From Hyphococcus lacteus (GTDB lineage: Bacteria; Pseudomonadota; Alphaproteobacteria; Caulobacterales; Parvularculaceae), in the NCBI RefSeq assembly GCF_041058985.1, contig NZ_JBEHZE010000001.1, forward strand, positions 1,736,001 through 1,800,000: DNA of 64,000 nt, read 5' to 3'. Below the pieces are notes generated by a model. The model had not been told where the DNA came from. It saw only the letters and a list, made by a program, of their open reading frames with translations, and ran no database searches. The translations under genes and the position numbers were made by a program. Of the stretch, positions 1-9,063 are shown one piece after another; the stretch's first letter is position 1, and each line of letters starts with the position of its first letter.

Positions 1-1
1 T

Positions 2-1189
2 GCGGGCGATTCCGAAATCGGCATTAAAGCCGCCAAGCCAGAAATTGATCTTTCAAAAACGGTCGCGTGGAAAGATAAAATCGTAAACCGACTAACAACG
101 GGTGTTGGCGGGTTGTTGAAAAAGAACAAAGTTCGTTCGATTTCGGGGTGGGCAAGTTTTGTGGATGGCAAGACTGTCGATGTTGCGAATGGCGAGGGCA
201 CCCACCGAGTTCGCGCGGAAAATATTATCATCGCGACCGGCTCCGTTCCTGTTGAGCTTCCCTTTATGCCATTTGGCGACAATGTCATTTCTTCTACTGA
301 TGCATTAGCCCTATCGGCACCGCCGAAAACCATGGCGATCGTTGGTGCAGGGTATATCGGTCTAGAGCTAGGGATTGCCTTTGCAAAAATGGGCACCAAA
401 GTCACGGTCGTAGAAGCGCTCGATAAAATTTTACCGCTCTATGACAAAGAAATGACGCGCCCTGTCGAAAAAAAACTAAAAGCGCTAGGCGTTGAGATTG
501 TGCTCGGGGCAAAAGCCAAAGGCGCGGACAAAGCTGGCTTAAAGATCGAAACAAAAGACGGCGATGCAAAAACAATTAAAGCCGAGAAAATCTTGGTGAC
601 GGTGGGGCGTGCGCCTAAAACCGAAGATTGGGGCCGTGAGAACCTCGTGCTTGATATGTCTGGGCGTTTCATCAAGATCGATGATCAATGCAAAACGTCG
701 ATGCGTGGTATTTATGCGATTGGCGACGTGACGGGAGAGCCGATGTTGGCACACCGGGCAATGGCACAAGGCGAGATGGTCGCCGAGATCATTGCGGGCG
801 AAAACCGCCATTGGGATAAACGCGCGATTGCCGCGGTTTGCTTTACTGATCCGGAGATTGTCTCCGTTGGCCTTTCAGCGGATGAGGCAAAAGCCGAAGG
901 GTTTGACATCATCAGCCAGAACTTTCCGTTCACGGCCAATGGGCGCGCAATGACCATGGAAGCCGAAGACGGCTTTATTCGTGTGGTAGCGCGAAAAGAT
1001 AATCATTTGGTGCTGGGGGTTCAGGCCGTCGGTGGGGGTGTCGCAGAATTGTCAGCTGCGTTTGCACTCGCGATTGAAATGGGTGCAACGCTCGAAGATA
1101 TTACGGGAACGATACACGCACACCCAACTCAATCAGAAGCCTTCCACGAAGCCTCCCTAAGGGCGCTTGGTCACGCGCTACATATTTAG
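2..1189 (+). CDS. lpd: Dihydrolipoyl dehydrogenase (E3), 5'-truncated
   Basis: Flavoprotein that reoxidises the lipoyl groups of 2-oxoacid dehydrogenase complexes, passing electrons to NAD+. The window opens inside the gene: the frame is open from base 2, so the N-terminal FAD-binding fold and the redox disulfide (CxxxxC) lie off the left edge. What remains has the second half of the FAD domain (IIIATGS), the NAD-binding Rossmann motif (GAGYIGLELG), the second FAD contact (YAIGDV) and the C-terminal dimerisation domain ending in HAHPTQSE, which carries the His-Glu pair that serves the partner subunit. The stop overlaps the stop of the convergent mtfA by a few bases. Which complex it serves (pyruvate, 2-oxoglutarate or branched-chain) cannot be told from here. 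Confidence 0.95.
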   Translation, partial: AGDSEIGIKAAKPEIDLSKTVAWKDKIVNRLTTGVGGLLKKNKVRSISGWASFVDGKTVDVANGEGTHRVRAENIIIATGSVPVELPFMPFGDNVISSTDALALSAPPKTMAIVGAGYIGLELGIAFAKMGTKVTVVEALDKILPLYDKEMTRPVEKKLKALGVEIVLGAKAKGADKAGLKIETKDGDAKTIKAEKILVTVGRAPKTEDWGRENLVLDMSGRFIKIDDQCKTSMRGIYAIGDVTGEPMLAHRAMAQGEMVAEIIAGENRHWDKRAIAAVCFTDPEIVSVGLSADEAKAEGFDIISQNFPFTANGRAMTMEAEDGFIRVVARKDNHLVLGVQAVGGGVAELSAAFALAIEMGATLEDITGTIHAHPTQSEAFHEASLRALGHALHI

Positions 1190-2004
1190 AACCAATCGGC
1201 TGGGTCCAGTCGATAATAGCGTGATAGCTGATCATACAGATCGCGGTTATATGCTTGCAGATCGTGTGGCTGCTCGAAGAAAGTTTCGGTCGCGACTGCA
1301 AAAAATTCTGCCGGGTTTGTAGCGCCATAAGGGTTGAGAAATGTTTCTCGACCTGCGCTTAAATCATCGCGTAATTGTGCAAAGGCCTGCCGAAAAACAC
1401 GCGCCCATTGGCTTGCGCTTTGATCCGTATCGAGAAGGGGTGAACCGTCAGTAACACCGGTTTGTTCGTCAAGCTGATGGGCGAATTCATGAATAACAAC
1501 ATTCTCGCCATCATGCGGTGCGAATGCGCCATAAGCGGCGTGATCCCACGCTAAAATAACGGGCCCGCGCGCCCAGCTTTCTCCGGTGCGTACCGCAGCA
1601 CGCTCAGAATGAACATGCCCATCAACCTTTTGGAGTTTGCTTTTAAATGCTGCGGGGTAAACAAAAACGGTTTTGAGCGATTTGAACCAACGGTTTTCTT
1701 TGTTGACGATCAAAAGGCATGCTTGCGCCGCGATGGTGACGCGAATGTCGTCAGTGATCTCTAATCCCTCTTGGCCATGGAATTTAACCTCGTCGATGAA
1801 TCTATTGATCAAACCATCAAGGCGCTTGCGCAGATCGAGCGGCAGTCGATTATAAACTGGGACCCGTGCACGCACGATCTTCTTATGGGCCGGTTGTAAC
1901 GGCGCATTCAATAATTCCTCGCGCCGCCGCCGTTCATAGGCCCAGCGCCCGCCGATAAACAAACCGGCACCAATGACCAAACTCATCACCAAGAAATTCA
2001 TCAT
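1186..2004 (-). CDS. mtfA: MtfA-like zinc metallopeptidase
   Basis: Member of the MtfA/YeeI family of zinc-dependent peptidases; the E. coli protein titrates the glucose regulator Mlc and has aminopeptidase activity. The 272-residue protein starts with a single membrane anchor (about residues 4-20, followed by RRRR), then a basic linker and the catalytic domain. The zinc motif HEFAH is at residues 172-176, continuing as QLDE, with a later Glu-rich helix (EFFAVATETFFE) that should hold the third ligand. Two adjacent ATGs could start it (2004 or 2001). It converges on lpd and is followed upstream by the repeat-bearing spacer before the nuclease-like gene. Family assignment is firm; the physiological substrate here is unknown. 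Confidence 0.88.
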   Translation of the reverse strand: MMNFLVMSLVIGAGLFIGGRWAYERRRREELLNAPLQPAHKKIVRARVPVYNRLPLDLRKRLDGLINRFIDEVKFHGQEGLEITDDIRVTIAAQACLLIVNKENRWFKSLKTVFVYPAAFKSKLQKVDGHVHSERAAVRTGESWARGPVILAWDHAAYGAFAPHDGENVVIHEFAHQLDEQTGVTDGSPLLDTDQSASQWARVFRQAFAQLRDDLSAGRETFLNPYGATNPAEFFAVATETFFEQPHDLQAYNRDLYDQLSRYYRLDPADWF

Positions 2005-2102
2005 AGGTCCAGATATGGGGTGTCTAACCGAACTGTCTAGTGCCGTCGGGCCCTCGTCACTGTGGGCACTGTCGCGGCCTTCTGATGTGAGCGCCGTATG
2101 AA

Positions 2103-2176
2103 TCCCGGCTCAAGGCCGGGATGACGTCGGAGGACGGGTTACGCCTATGCAACAGGCGTCATTGCGGGCATCGACC
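2103..2176 (+). repeat. Left copy of ~75 bp two-hairpin repeat
   Basis: Direct repeat matching 3732-3808 with only a few substitutions and two short indels. It contains two potential stem-loops: an outer TCCCGG...CCGGGA arm pair and an inner ACGCCT...AGGCGT arm pair around ATGCAAC. The shared tail reads CATTGCGGGCA(A)TCGACC. It lies upstream of the nuclease-like gene, in the same orientation as the other copy. Confidence 0.85.
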
Positions 2177-2293
2177 CAAAAACGGGCAATTCTAGTAGGT
2201 ATCGAGAATATGAAAGGCTTGTTTTCCCTTCCAAATGTCAAATAAAGTTGAAATAATAATTCTAATTTTGGAAATAGAAGTTGGGGAGATAGA

Positions 2294-3709
2294 ATGGATA
2301 CGCGAATTTTGAAGCATGGGGTTCCCGCTCGTTTGTTTCCAGTAGTTCCTGAGTCTAATAAAGAGCAGAAAACGCTTTCTATCGTCCTTGCGACTTTGAT
2401 GTCGGTTCGGCCTTTGGCTGAGCGCCTTCTACTTCCTCTATCAGTAAAAGTTGGAAAGAGAAGTGTACTGAGTTGTTATACGGAAGTTACGCTAACGAAT
2501 GAAATTAAAGGTCTAAAAGATCGACCCGACGCGCTTCTGGTATTGCAGTCAGGAAAGCGATCATGGTCGGCGTTGATAGAGGCTAAGGTGGGCCGCAATG
2601 TAGTTGGTGAAGATCAGTTAGAGCGGTATATAGAATTGGCGAAGTTAAATAACGTTGATAGCGTTATAACTATCAGCAATGAGTTGACGCCATCGCCAGA
2701 AATTAACCCGACTGTATTAACTCGCGCTGTGCCAAAGAACTTTCAACTGTTTCACTTGTCGTGGGCCTCCATTCTAACAACAGCATTTTTATTGGCGTCG
2801 TCGGATGAAGACCCGTATGAAAATGATGACGAGGCATTTCTGGTAAGTGAGTTAATCCGTTATTTAGAGCATCCAAATTCTGGGTATGTTGCACTTAATC
2901 AAATGAACAAGGATTGGCCAAAACTGGTCAGCGATATACAAACAAGCCATCCGTTATTCGCTAAATCTTCGGAGGTTGTTGAAACGGTTACAGCTTGGCT
3001 TCAAGAAGCAAGGGATGTTGCATTGATAATGACGAGGCGTTTGAAAGAGCCGGTGTCAATTGCAACATCTCGGTCAAATCTTAGCAACCCATCAAAATGG
3101 ACGGAAACGAACGCTAAAGACTTTGTCCAAGAAAAGGTTTTGTCTTTTGAGTTAGACGTTCCAAATGCTGCATCAAAAATTCTAATTGAAGGCGATTTTC
3201 TAAGAAGAACCATCCGTGTCTCGATGAAGCTATCGGCTCCTACTGACCGCGTTAGTAATGCAGCACGACTTAATTGGCTTTTGCGCCAGCTCGCAAAAAG
3301 TAATCGTGGAAAAGTAATTATACGCTGTATTACACGAGGGAAAGGGCAGAACTATGGGGCCATGGCGGATGAAATAGATCCGAAGTCGGATGAGATAAAA
3401 GAGCTTGGAGATATCTTGTCTTTTCAACTCGAAATGTCGAATGATTTGGGTGCAAAATTTAACAGCCGCAAAAAGTTTATTGAGTGCTTAGAAGAAATTG
3501 TTCCGGAATTTTACAGTAATGTGGGACAATATTTGCAAGCATATGTTCCGCCACCACCGAAGTATGAAAAAGCAAAGGCAAAGGAAGAAGAGGCTGTTGA
3601 CGAATTGAATAAAGACGTTGCAAAGCCTCTAACGAGTAGTGTACTGCAAGAGCGCCCTGCATGGGCAGTGACTTGGCAAACCGGCGCAAAACTAGAAGAA
3701 ACTAGTTAA
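2294..3709 (+). CDS. PD-(D/E)XK nuclease-like protein, stand-alone
   Basis: Protein of 471 residues with no named family that I recognise. The N-terminal third has the layout of a PD-(D/E)XK nuclease fold: E64, then RPD with D79, then E96-A-K98 (LIEAKVG), then a QxxxY motif (Q108...Y112) of the kind seen in RecB/Cas4-type nucleases. The C-terminal two thirds have no motif I can name; the last 60 residues are Lys/Glu-rich and probably flexible. Start is supported by GGGGAG just upstream. The gene is visibly richer in A+T than its neighbours and uses codons they avoid (tta, ata), which suggests transfer. It sits alone between two copies of a hairpin repeat. A role in defence against foreign DNA is an inference from fold and context only. 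Confidence 0.6.
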   Translation: MDTRILKHGVPARLFPVVPESNKEQKTLSIVLATLMSVRPLAERLLLPLSVKVGKRSVLSCYTEVTLTNEIKGLKDRPDALLVLQSGKRSWSALIEAKVGRNVVGEDQLERYIELAKLNNVDSVITISNELTPSPEINPTVLTRAVPKNFQLFHLSWASILTTAFLLASSDEDPYENDDEAFLVSELIRYLEHPNSGYVALNQMNKDWPKLVSDIQTSHPLFAKSSEVVETVTAWLQEARDVALIMTRRLKEPVSIATSRSNLSNPSKWTETNAKDFVQEKVLSFELDVPNAASKILIEGDFLRRTIRVSMKLSAPTDRVSNAARLNWLLRQLAKSNRGKVIIRCITRGKGQNYGAMADEIDPKSDEIKELGDILSFQLEMSNDLGAKFNSRKKFIECLEEIVPEFYSNVGQYLQAYVPPPPKYEKAKAKEEEAVDELNKDVAKPLTSSVLQERPAWAVTWQTGAKLEETS

Positions 3710-3731
3710 CTGCAAGCATTAGATAATTGGG

Positions 3732-3808
3732 TCCCGGACCAAGTCCGGGATGTGACGTCGGAGGATGGGTTACGCCTATGCAACAGGCGTCATTGCGGGC
3801 AATCGACC
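3732..3808 (+). repeat. Right copy of ~75 bp two-hairpin repeat
   Basis: Second copy of the element at 2103-2176, in direct orientation, between the end of the nuclease-like gene and the end of parE. Both hairpin arm pairs are preserved (TCCCGG/CCGGGA and ACGCCT/AGGCGT); the loop of the outer hairpin differs from the left copy, while the 3' half is nearly identical. No run of T follows, so it does not look like a classical terminator. Confidence 0.85.
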
Positions 3809-3820
3809 TGCACTCCATTT

Positions 3821-5809
3821 TTAAATATCCAGGGCGTCTTTGACGAAGGCTGCGTTTTCTTGGATGAACTGAAAGCGCGCTTCGGGTTTCTTGCCCATCA
3901 GGCGGTTGACCAAGTCACCGCAATTTTCGGATTTGTCTTCTGCGATGACGACGCGTGCAAGGACCCGTGTGGCCGGATTCATCGTCGTTTCTTTAAGTTG
4001 CGCCGGCATCATCTCGCCAAGGCCCTTGAACCGGCCTACGTCAACTTTTTGGTTGGGTTTGAATTCCGTTTTAAGCAGCTTTTCGCGCTCGGCTTCGTTC
4101 ATGGCGTAAACGGATTTACTACCTGCGGTGAGGCGGAACAATGGCGGCTGCGCCAAATAGAGCCGGCCCTGATGAATGAGATCCGGCATTTCTTGATAGA
4201 AAAATGTAATCAACAGCGCGGCGATATGGGCACCATCGACATCCGCATCGGTCATGATGATTATTTTTTCATAGCGCAAATTGTCGATATTGAACTTCGA
4301 ACCGATCCCAGCACCAAGCGCTTGCGTCATATCGGCGATTTCCTGGTTGGCCAGAATTTTATCGCGTGCCGCAGAAGCCACGTTCAAAATCTTACCGCGC
4401 AAAGGAAGGATTGCTTGGGTGGCGCGGTTGCGGGCTTGTTTTGCAGAGCCACCAGCCGAATCGCCTTCGACGAGAAAAAGCTCCGTGCCAGAACGGTTTG
4501 CGCTAGAGCAATCGGAAAGTTTGCCGGGGAGGCGTAGTTTGCGCGTTGCGGCGGCGCGAGAGACCTCTTTTTCCTTGCGACGGCGTTGGCGTTCATCGGC
4601 ACGGTCGGCAACCCATTCGACCAGTGCGCTTGCTTGTTTTGGGTTAGAGGCGAGCCAATGGTCAAACGCAGGACGAATGGTTGTTTCTACAATTTTCTGG
4701 GCTTCGTTGGTGGCGAGCTTGTCTTTGGTCTGGCCTTGAAATTCCGGGTTGCGCACAAAAACAGAAAGCAGGGCGCCTGCTGTGCCTAAAACGTCTTCAG
4801 CCGTAATATTGGACGCGCGCTTGTAACCGGCCAGTTCGGCATAGGCTTTCAGGCCTTTGGTCAGCGCGGCGCGCAAACCAGCTTCGTGGGTGCCGCCCTC
4901 TGCTGTCGGAATGGTGTTGCAATAAGAATGAACAAAACCATCGGCCTCGCCAAATCCGGCCGTGCCCCAGATGACAGCCCATTCTAGATTGCCGTGACCG
5001 CCATCGTCTTTCTTTTCAACTTTGCCGGCGAAAATATCTTCGGTGACAGTCGGTTTTGCGCCGGCCAAGGTTTTTAGATAATCCGTCAGTCCACGTTCAA
5101 AATGGAAAACCGCTTCTGCTGGGGTGTCATCTTTGATAACGCTTGGCGCGCATTTCCAGCGGATTTCTACTCCACCAAAAAGGTAGGATTTTGACCGTGC
5201 CATTTTAAATAGGCGCGCCGGTTTGAACTTTGCGGTTGGGCCAAAAATCTTCGGGTCTGGGTGAAACATGATGCTGGTGCCGCGCTTGTTCGGGGCGGGG
5301 CCCACTTTTTCGATTTTCGAGCGCGGATGCCCTTCGGCGAAAGACTGGCGATACATCGTACGGCCACGACAAACTTCGACAATCAGATCGTCAGACAGCG
5401 CATTCACCACAGAGACACCGACGCCATGTAGGCCGCCGGAGGTCGCATAGGCTTTGCCCTCGAATTTACCGCCTGAGTGTAGTGTTGTCAGAATGACCTC
5501 AAGCGCCGATTTGTTTTTAAATTTTGGGTGTGGGTCGATCGGAATACCGCGTCCATTATCAATCACCGATAGATAGCCGTCTTCGTGAAGCTCGACTTCG
5601 ATCCGGGTTGCGTGGCCGGCAACCGCCTCATCCATGGAGTTATCAAGCACTTCGGCGAAAAGGTGGTGGAGTGCCTTTTCGTCAGTGCCGCCAATATACA
5701 TGCCGGGACGCTTCCGAACGGGCTCCAGCCCTTCAAGGACTTCGATATCCTTGGCGGTGTAATCTTCGAAGAGGTCTGAATCGTTCTTTTTGGCGGCGCG
5801 TTTGGACAT
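3821..5809 (-). CDS. parE: DNA topoisomerase IV subunit B
   Basis: ATPase subunit of topoisomerase IV, which decatenates daughter chromosomes together with ParC. From the ATG at 5809 the product is 662 residues, usual for the family. GHKL ATPase motifs are present in order: EGLEPVRKRPGMYIGG, the LDNSMDEA helix, DNGRGIP and GGLHGVGVSVVNALS; then the transducer domain; then the Toprim motifs EGDSAGG and DADVDGAH; then FKGLGEMMPAQL, the form typical of ParE rather than GyrB. An upstream in-frame start at 5887 would add 26 residues that do not belong to the family, so the internal ATG encoding MSKRAAKK is preferred. parC is not in the window. Confidence 0.96.
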   Translation of the reverse strand: MSKRAAKKNDSDLFEDYTAKDIEVLEGLEPVRKRPGMYIGGTDEKALHHLFAEVLDNSMDEAVAGHATRIEVELHEDGYLSVIDNGRGIPIDPHPKFKNKSALEVILTTLHSGGKFEGKAYATSGGLHGVGVSVVNALSDDLIVEVCRGRTMYRQSFAEGHPRSKIEKVGPAPNKRGTSIMFHPDPKIFGPTAKFKPARLFKMARSKSYLFGGVEIRWKCAPSVIKDDTPAEAVFHFERGLTDYLKTLAGAKPTVTEDIFAGKVEKKDDGGHGNLEWAVIWGTAGFGEADGFVHSYCNTIPTAEGGTHEAGLRAALTKGLKAYAELAGYKRASNITAEDVLGTAGALLSVFVRNPEFQGQTKDKLATNEAQKIVETTIRPAFDHWLASNPKQASALVEWVADRADERQRRRKEKEVSRAAATRKLRLPGKLSDCSSANRSGTELFLVEGDSAGGSAKQARNRATQAILPLRGKILNVASAARDKILANQEIADMTQALGAGIGSKFNIDNLRYEKIIIMTDADVDGAHIAALLITFFYQEMPDLIHQGRLYLAQPPLFRLTAGSKSVYAMNEAEREKLLKTEFKPNQKVDVGRFKGLGEMMPAQLKETTMNPATRVLARVVIAEDKSENCGDLVNRLMGKKPEARFQFIQENAAFVKDALDI

Positions 5810-6018
5810 AGAACTCACTACTCTGGCGGTGTGCGGGGTGATCTTGAGAGCACGATCTAGCGCGGTTCTGACGCTTCCGCAAAGCACTGGGGAAAACGGG
5901 CAACAAAACTGATGAAATATGCGCCCTTCGGCGGTTTTAACGGGCGTTCATTGATTAAACTGCGAAGGAATTGGGGGAATCATCCCTAAATACCGGTCCG
6001 AAATGAAAGCGCCGCTTT

Positions 6019-7326
6019 ATGACCGACATCTCTTCGACCAGTTCGTTGTCTAAACCGCTATCCCTGCCCAGTGGAGGATCCCTCCGGAATCGTATCGCCA
6101 AGGGTGCGATGACCGAGGGGCTTGCAGATGAGTATAGCCGCGCCACCGAGCGGCACGTGACCCTTTATCGGCGCTGGGCCGAAGGTGGGGCGGGGATGTT
6201 GTTGACCGGTAATGTGATGGTTGACCGCCGGTATCTTGAGCGCCCACGAAACGTTGTGATTGATGGTCCGCAATCGGATGAACAGATCGACCGGTTAAAA
6301 CGCTGGTCTGGAGCGGCGCGTGAGGTGGGCGCGGATATTTGGATGCAGATTTCCCACGCGGGCCGTCAAACGCCGCAAATAGTGACGACAGAACCCGTGG
6401 CACCATCGGCCATTGGAATGGGCTTGCCGGGGGATACCTTTGCTGCGCCGCGAGCATTGACCGAAACAGAAATCCACGAAGTCATCGGGCGGTTTGCACA
6501 TACAGCGTCCGTTGCAAAACGCACAGGATTTAGTGGCGTGCAGATTCATGCGGCACATGGCTATTTGATTTCTGAATTTTTAAGCCCGCTGGTCAATCAC
6601 CGTGAAGATGATTGGGGCGGTCCGTTGGAAAATCGTGCGCGATTATTGATGCAAGTTATCAAAGAAGTTCGCGCGCAAGTTGGCTCTGGGTTTCCAGTGT
6701 CTGTGAAGCTTAATTCATCCGACTTTCAAAAGGGCGGGTTTAGCGCCGACGATAGTTTGCAAGTCGCCCGCTGGTTGAATGATGCTGGTGTTGACCTGTT
6801 GGAAATTTCGGGTGGTTCTTATGAGCAACCTGCGATGATGGATATGGATGGCATGGATGCCCCCTATGAAGAAGAAAAGCGCGCATCCACAAAGGCGCGT
6901 GAAGCCTATTTTCTATCCTATGCGGAGGAAATTCGGCAAGTTGCGAAAATGCCATTGATGGTGACGGGCGGTTTCCGCTCGCGCGCGGGAATGGAAGATG
7001 CTCTTGCCTCTGGCGCGTGCGACCTTTGCGGAATTGCCAGGCCACTTTGTGTCAATCCGGATGTGCCGAATGAATTGATGCGGGGCGTGATTGATGCTGC
7101 GCCGTCATGGGAGAAAAAATTCCGAATTGGGCCAGGAATTTTGGGTCCGAACTCGAGTATAGGGCTTATCAAAATGCTCAACGGGTTTGGTGTTATGGCA
7201 TTCTTTTATGAAAATATTTTCCGGTTAGCGGATGGAAAAGACACCAAGCAAAAAATGGCGTTGTTACCTGCGTTTATAAAATACCAGATGCAAGAAGCAA
7301 AAAAGGCAAAAGCGCTGGTTCGCTAA
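6019..7326 (+). CDS. NADH:flavin oxidoreductase, old yellow enzyme family
   Basis: Soluble FMN-dependent reductase of the old yellow enzyme family (435 residues, a single TIM barrel without the iron-sulfur and NAD domains of 2,4-dienoyl-CoA reductase). Recognisable elements are the N-terminal NRIAKGAMTE strand, WMQISHAGRQ, the substrate-site HAAHGYLISEFLSPLVNHREDDWGG segment, VTGGFRSR and the phosphate-binding end of the barrel (GIARPL). Family members reduce activated C=C bonds of enones; the natural substrate here cannot be predicted. It diverges from parE and ends at a strong bidirectional terminator shared with glnA. Confidence 0.85.
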   Translation: MTDISSTSSLSKPLSLPSGGSLRNRIAKGAMTEGLADEYSRATERHVTLYRRWAEGGAGMLLTGNVMVDRRYLERPRNVVIDGPQSDEQIDRLKRWSGAAREVGADIWMQISHAGRQTPQIVTTEPVAPSAIGMGLPGDTFAAPRALTETEIHEVIGRFAHTASVAKRTGFSGVQIHAAHGYLISEFLSPLVNHREDDWGGPLENRARLLMQVIKEVRAQVGSGFPVSVKLNSSDFQKGGFSADDSLQVARWLNDAGVDLLEISGGSYEQPAMMDMDGMDAPYEEEKRASTKAREAYFLSYAEEIRQVAKMPLMVTGGFRSRAGMEDALASGACDLCGIARPLCVNPDVPNELMRGVIDAAPSWEKKFRIGPGILGPNSSIGLIKMLNGFGVMAFFYENIFRLADGKDTKQKMALLPAFIKYQMQEAKKAKALVR

Positions 7327-7353
7327 TTTTTTCTATTATGGCATTACAAAAAA

Positions 7354-7377
7354 GCCGGGCACAGGGCCCGGCTTTTT
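7354..7377. terminator. Bidirectional rho-independent terminator
   Basis: Perfect 7 bp stem GCCGGGC/GCCCGGC with a 5-base loop, preceded by six A and followed by five T, so it can end transcripts from both directions. It lies between the convergent reductase gene and glnA. Confidence 0.92.
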
Positions 7378-7395
7378 CTTAAGAGAAGTTTGGTC

Positions 7396-8802
7396 TTAGC
7401 TGGAATAGTACATCGCAAATTCGACAGGATGCGGTGTGGTTTCAAACCGCATTACTTCTTCCATTTTCAAATTGATGTAGCCATCGATTTGATCGTCGTT
7501 AAAGACGTTGCCTTTTTTGAGGAATTCGCGGTCGCTATCGAGTGCCGCTAGTGATTCCCGCAATGATGCACATACCGTCGGAATGTCGTTCAACTCTTCC
7601 GGTGGAAGGTCATAAAGGTCTTTATCCATAGGATCGCCAGGGTGAATTTTGTTTTCAATACCATCAAGGCCAGCCATCAATAGCGCAGCAAATGTCAAAT
7701 ACGGGTTGCCGCTTGCATCCGGGAAACGAGCTTCAAGGCGCTTGCCTTTTGGTGACGCAACCCACGGAATACGGATCGATGCAGAGCGGTTACGCGCTGA
7801 ATAGGCCAAGAGCACAGGCGCTTCGTATCCCGGGACGAGGCGCTTGTAGCTATTGGTTGTTGCGTTTGCGAAAGCATTGATCGCACGCGCGTGTTTAATA
7901 ACACCGCCGATGTAATAGAGGCAGGTATCAGAAAGATCTGCATAGCGATCACCAGCAAAAATAGGCTGTCCGTCTTTCCAGATAGACTGGTGGACGTGCA
8001 TCCCCGAGCCATTATCGCCATAGATCGGTTTTGGCATAAATGTTGCGGTTTTGCCGTAACCTGCGGCGACCTGATGAACCACATATTTATAAATCTGTAG
8101 CCGGTCAGCCATGGTCGTCAGTGTAGAGAATTTCATGCCCAGCTCATGTTGCGATGGCGCAACTTCGTGGTGGTGCTTCTCTGGTTCAACGCCCATTTCG
8201 GCCATCAGCGTTAGCATCTCGGAACGCATGTCCTGCTCGCTGTCTACTGGTGGGACCGGGAAGTAACCACCCTTAGGGCCGGGACGGTGCGCGAGGTTGC
8301 CGCCTTCGAAATCTGTTGAGCTGTTATATGGGCCTTCGACAGAATCGACAGCGTAACCCATATTGTTCTGTTCAGTTGACCAACGGACGTCGTCAAAGAC
8401 AAAAAATTCGGCTTCCGGGCCAAAGAACGCTGTGTCGCCCACGCCAGACGACTTTACATAAGCTTCAGCAGCTTTTGCGGTTGTGCGTGGGTCACGGCTA
8501 TAGGGTTGGCCGGTTGATGGCTCAAGGACGTCACAAACGATTGAAAGCGTGGGTTGTGCGAAAAATGGGTCCATGACAGCCGTTGCTGGATCAGGCATCA
8601 GCACCATGTCGGATTCATTAATGGCTTTCCAGCCAGCGATGGACGAGCCATCGAACATTGTTCCATCTGTAAATAAATCTTCATCGACCATGGTTTGGTC
8701 AAAAGTAACGTGCTGCCACTTACCTTTTGGGTCCGTGAAGCGGAGATCGACGAATTTAATTTTTTCGTCTTTTATACGCTTGAGAATAGCCTCTGAGCTC
8801 AT
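7396..8802 (-). CDS. glnA: Glutamine synthetase, type I
   Basis: ATP-dependent ligase making glutamine from glutamate and ammonia, the main entry of ammonia under nitrogen limitation. The 468-residue length is the classic GSI-beta length, and the adenylylation site is at its canonical position, Tyr397 in DLYDLPPE, so control by GlnE is expected. Other landmarks: DGSSIAGW near residue 52, FFGPEAEFFVFD, HHHEVAPSQHE, GDNGSGMHVHQS and NRSASIRIP. In many alphaproteobacteria glnB precedes glnA; here it does not, and the upstream neighbour is a divergent ELM1-family gene. The presumed Shine-Dalgarno GGAG can pair with CTCC next to the start codon, forming a 4 bp stem. Confidence 0.97.
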   Translation of the reverse strand: MSSEAILKRIKDEKIKFVDLRFTDPKGKWQHVTFDQTMVDEDLFTDGTMFDGSSIAGWKAINESDMVLMPDPATAVMDPFFAQPTLSIVCDVLEPSTGQPYSRDPRTTAKAAEAYVKSSGVGDTAFFGPEAEFFVFDDVRWSTEQNNMGYAVDSVEGPYNSSTDFEGGNLAHRPGPKGGYFPVPPVDSEQDMRSEMLTLMAEMGVEPEKHHHEVAPSQHELGMKFSTLTTMADRLQIYKYVVHQVAAGYGKTATFMPKPIYGDNGSGMHVHQSIWKDGQPIFAGDRYADLSDTCLYYIGGVIKHARAINAFANATTNSYKRLVPGYEAPVLLAYSARNRSASIRIPWVASPKGKRLEARFPDASGNPYLTFAALLMAGLDGIENKIHPGDPMDKDLYDLPPEELNDIPTVCASLRESLAALDSDREFLKKGNVFNDDQIDGYINLKMEEVMRFETTPHPVEFAMYYSS

Positions 8803-9063
8803 TGGAGTAATGCTCCTTTTTTGTTTTCCGACGACATCCGCAAGCTCTGGAATTTAGCCATATCGCCGCGTGTCGCCTTAGTGTGCGTCGAGATTCGGTC
8901 CCCGCGCAACTGAATATTGCGGCGCAACATCTGAATCGCGATAGAAATCGAAAATAGTTTGTTTCTAACACCGTGCTGATCGAAAGTTCCAACGAAACGC
9001 ATTTTTTTGCTACGATTTTCGACCAATTTCCGGGGTTTTTCCTTCGCTCATGAGGGGCGGAAC

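Noticed and set aside
3752..4537. 261-codon plus-strand open frame inside parE
   Set aside because: It is antisense to the conserved C-terminal half of parE, begins inside the repeat and shows no family pattern.
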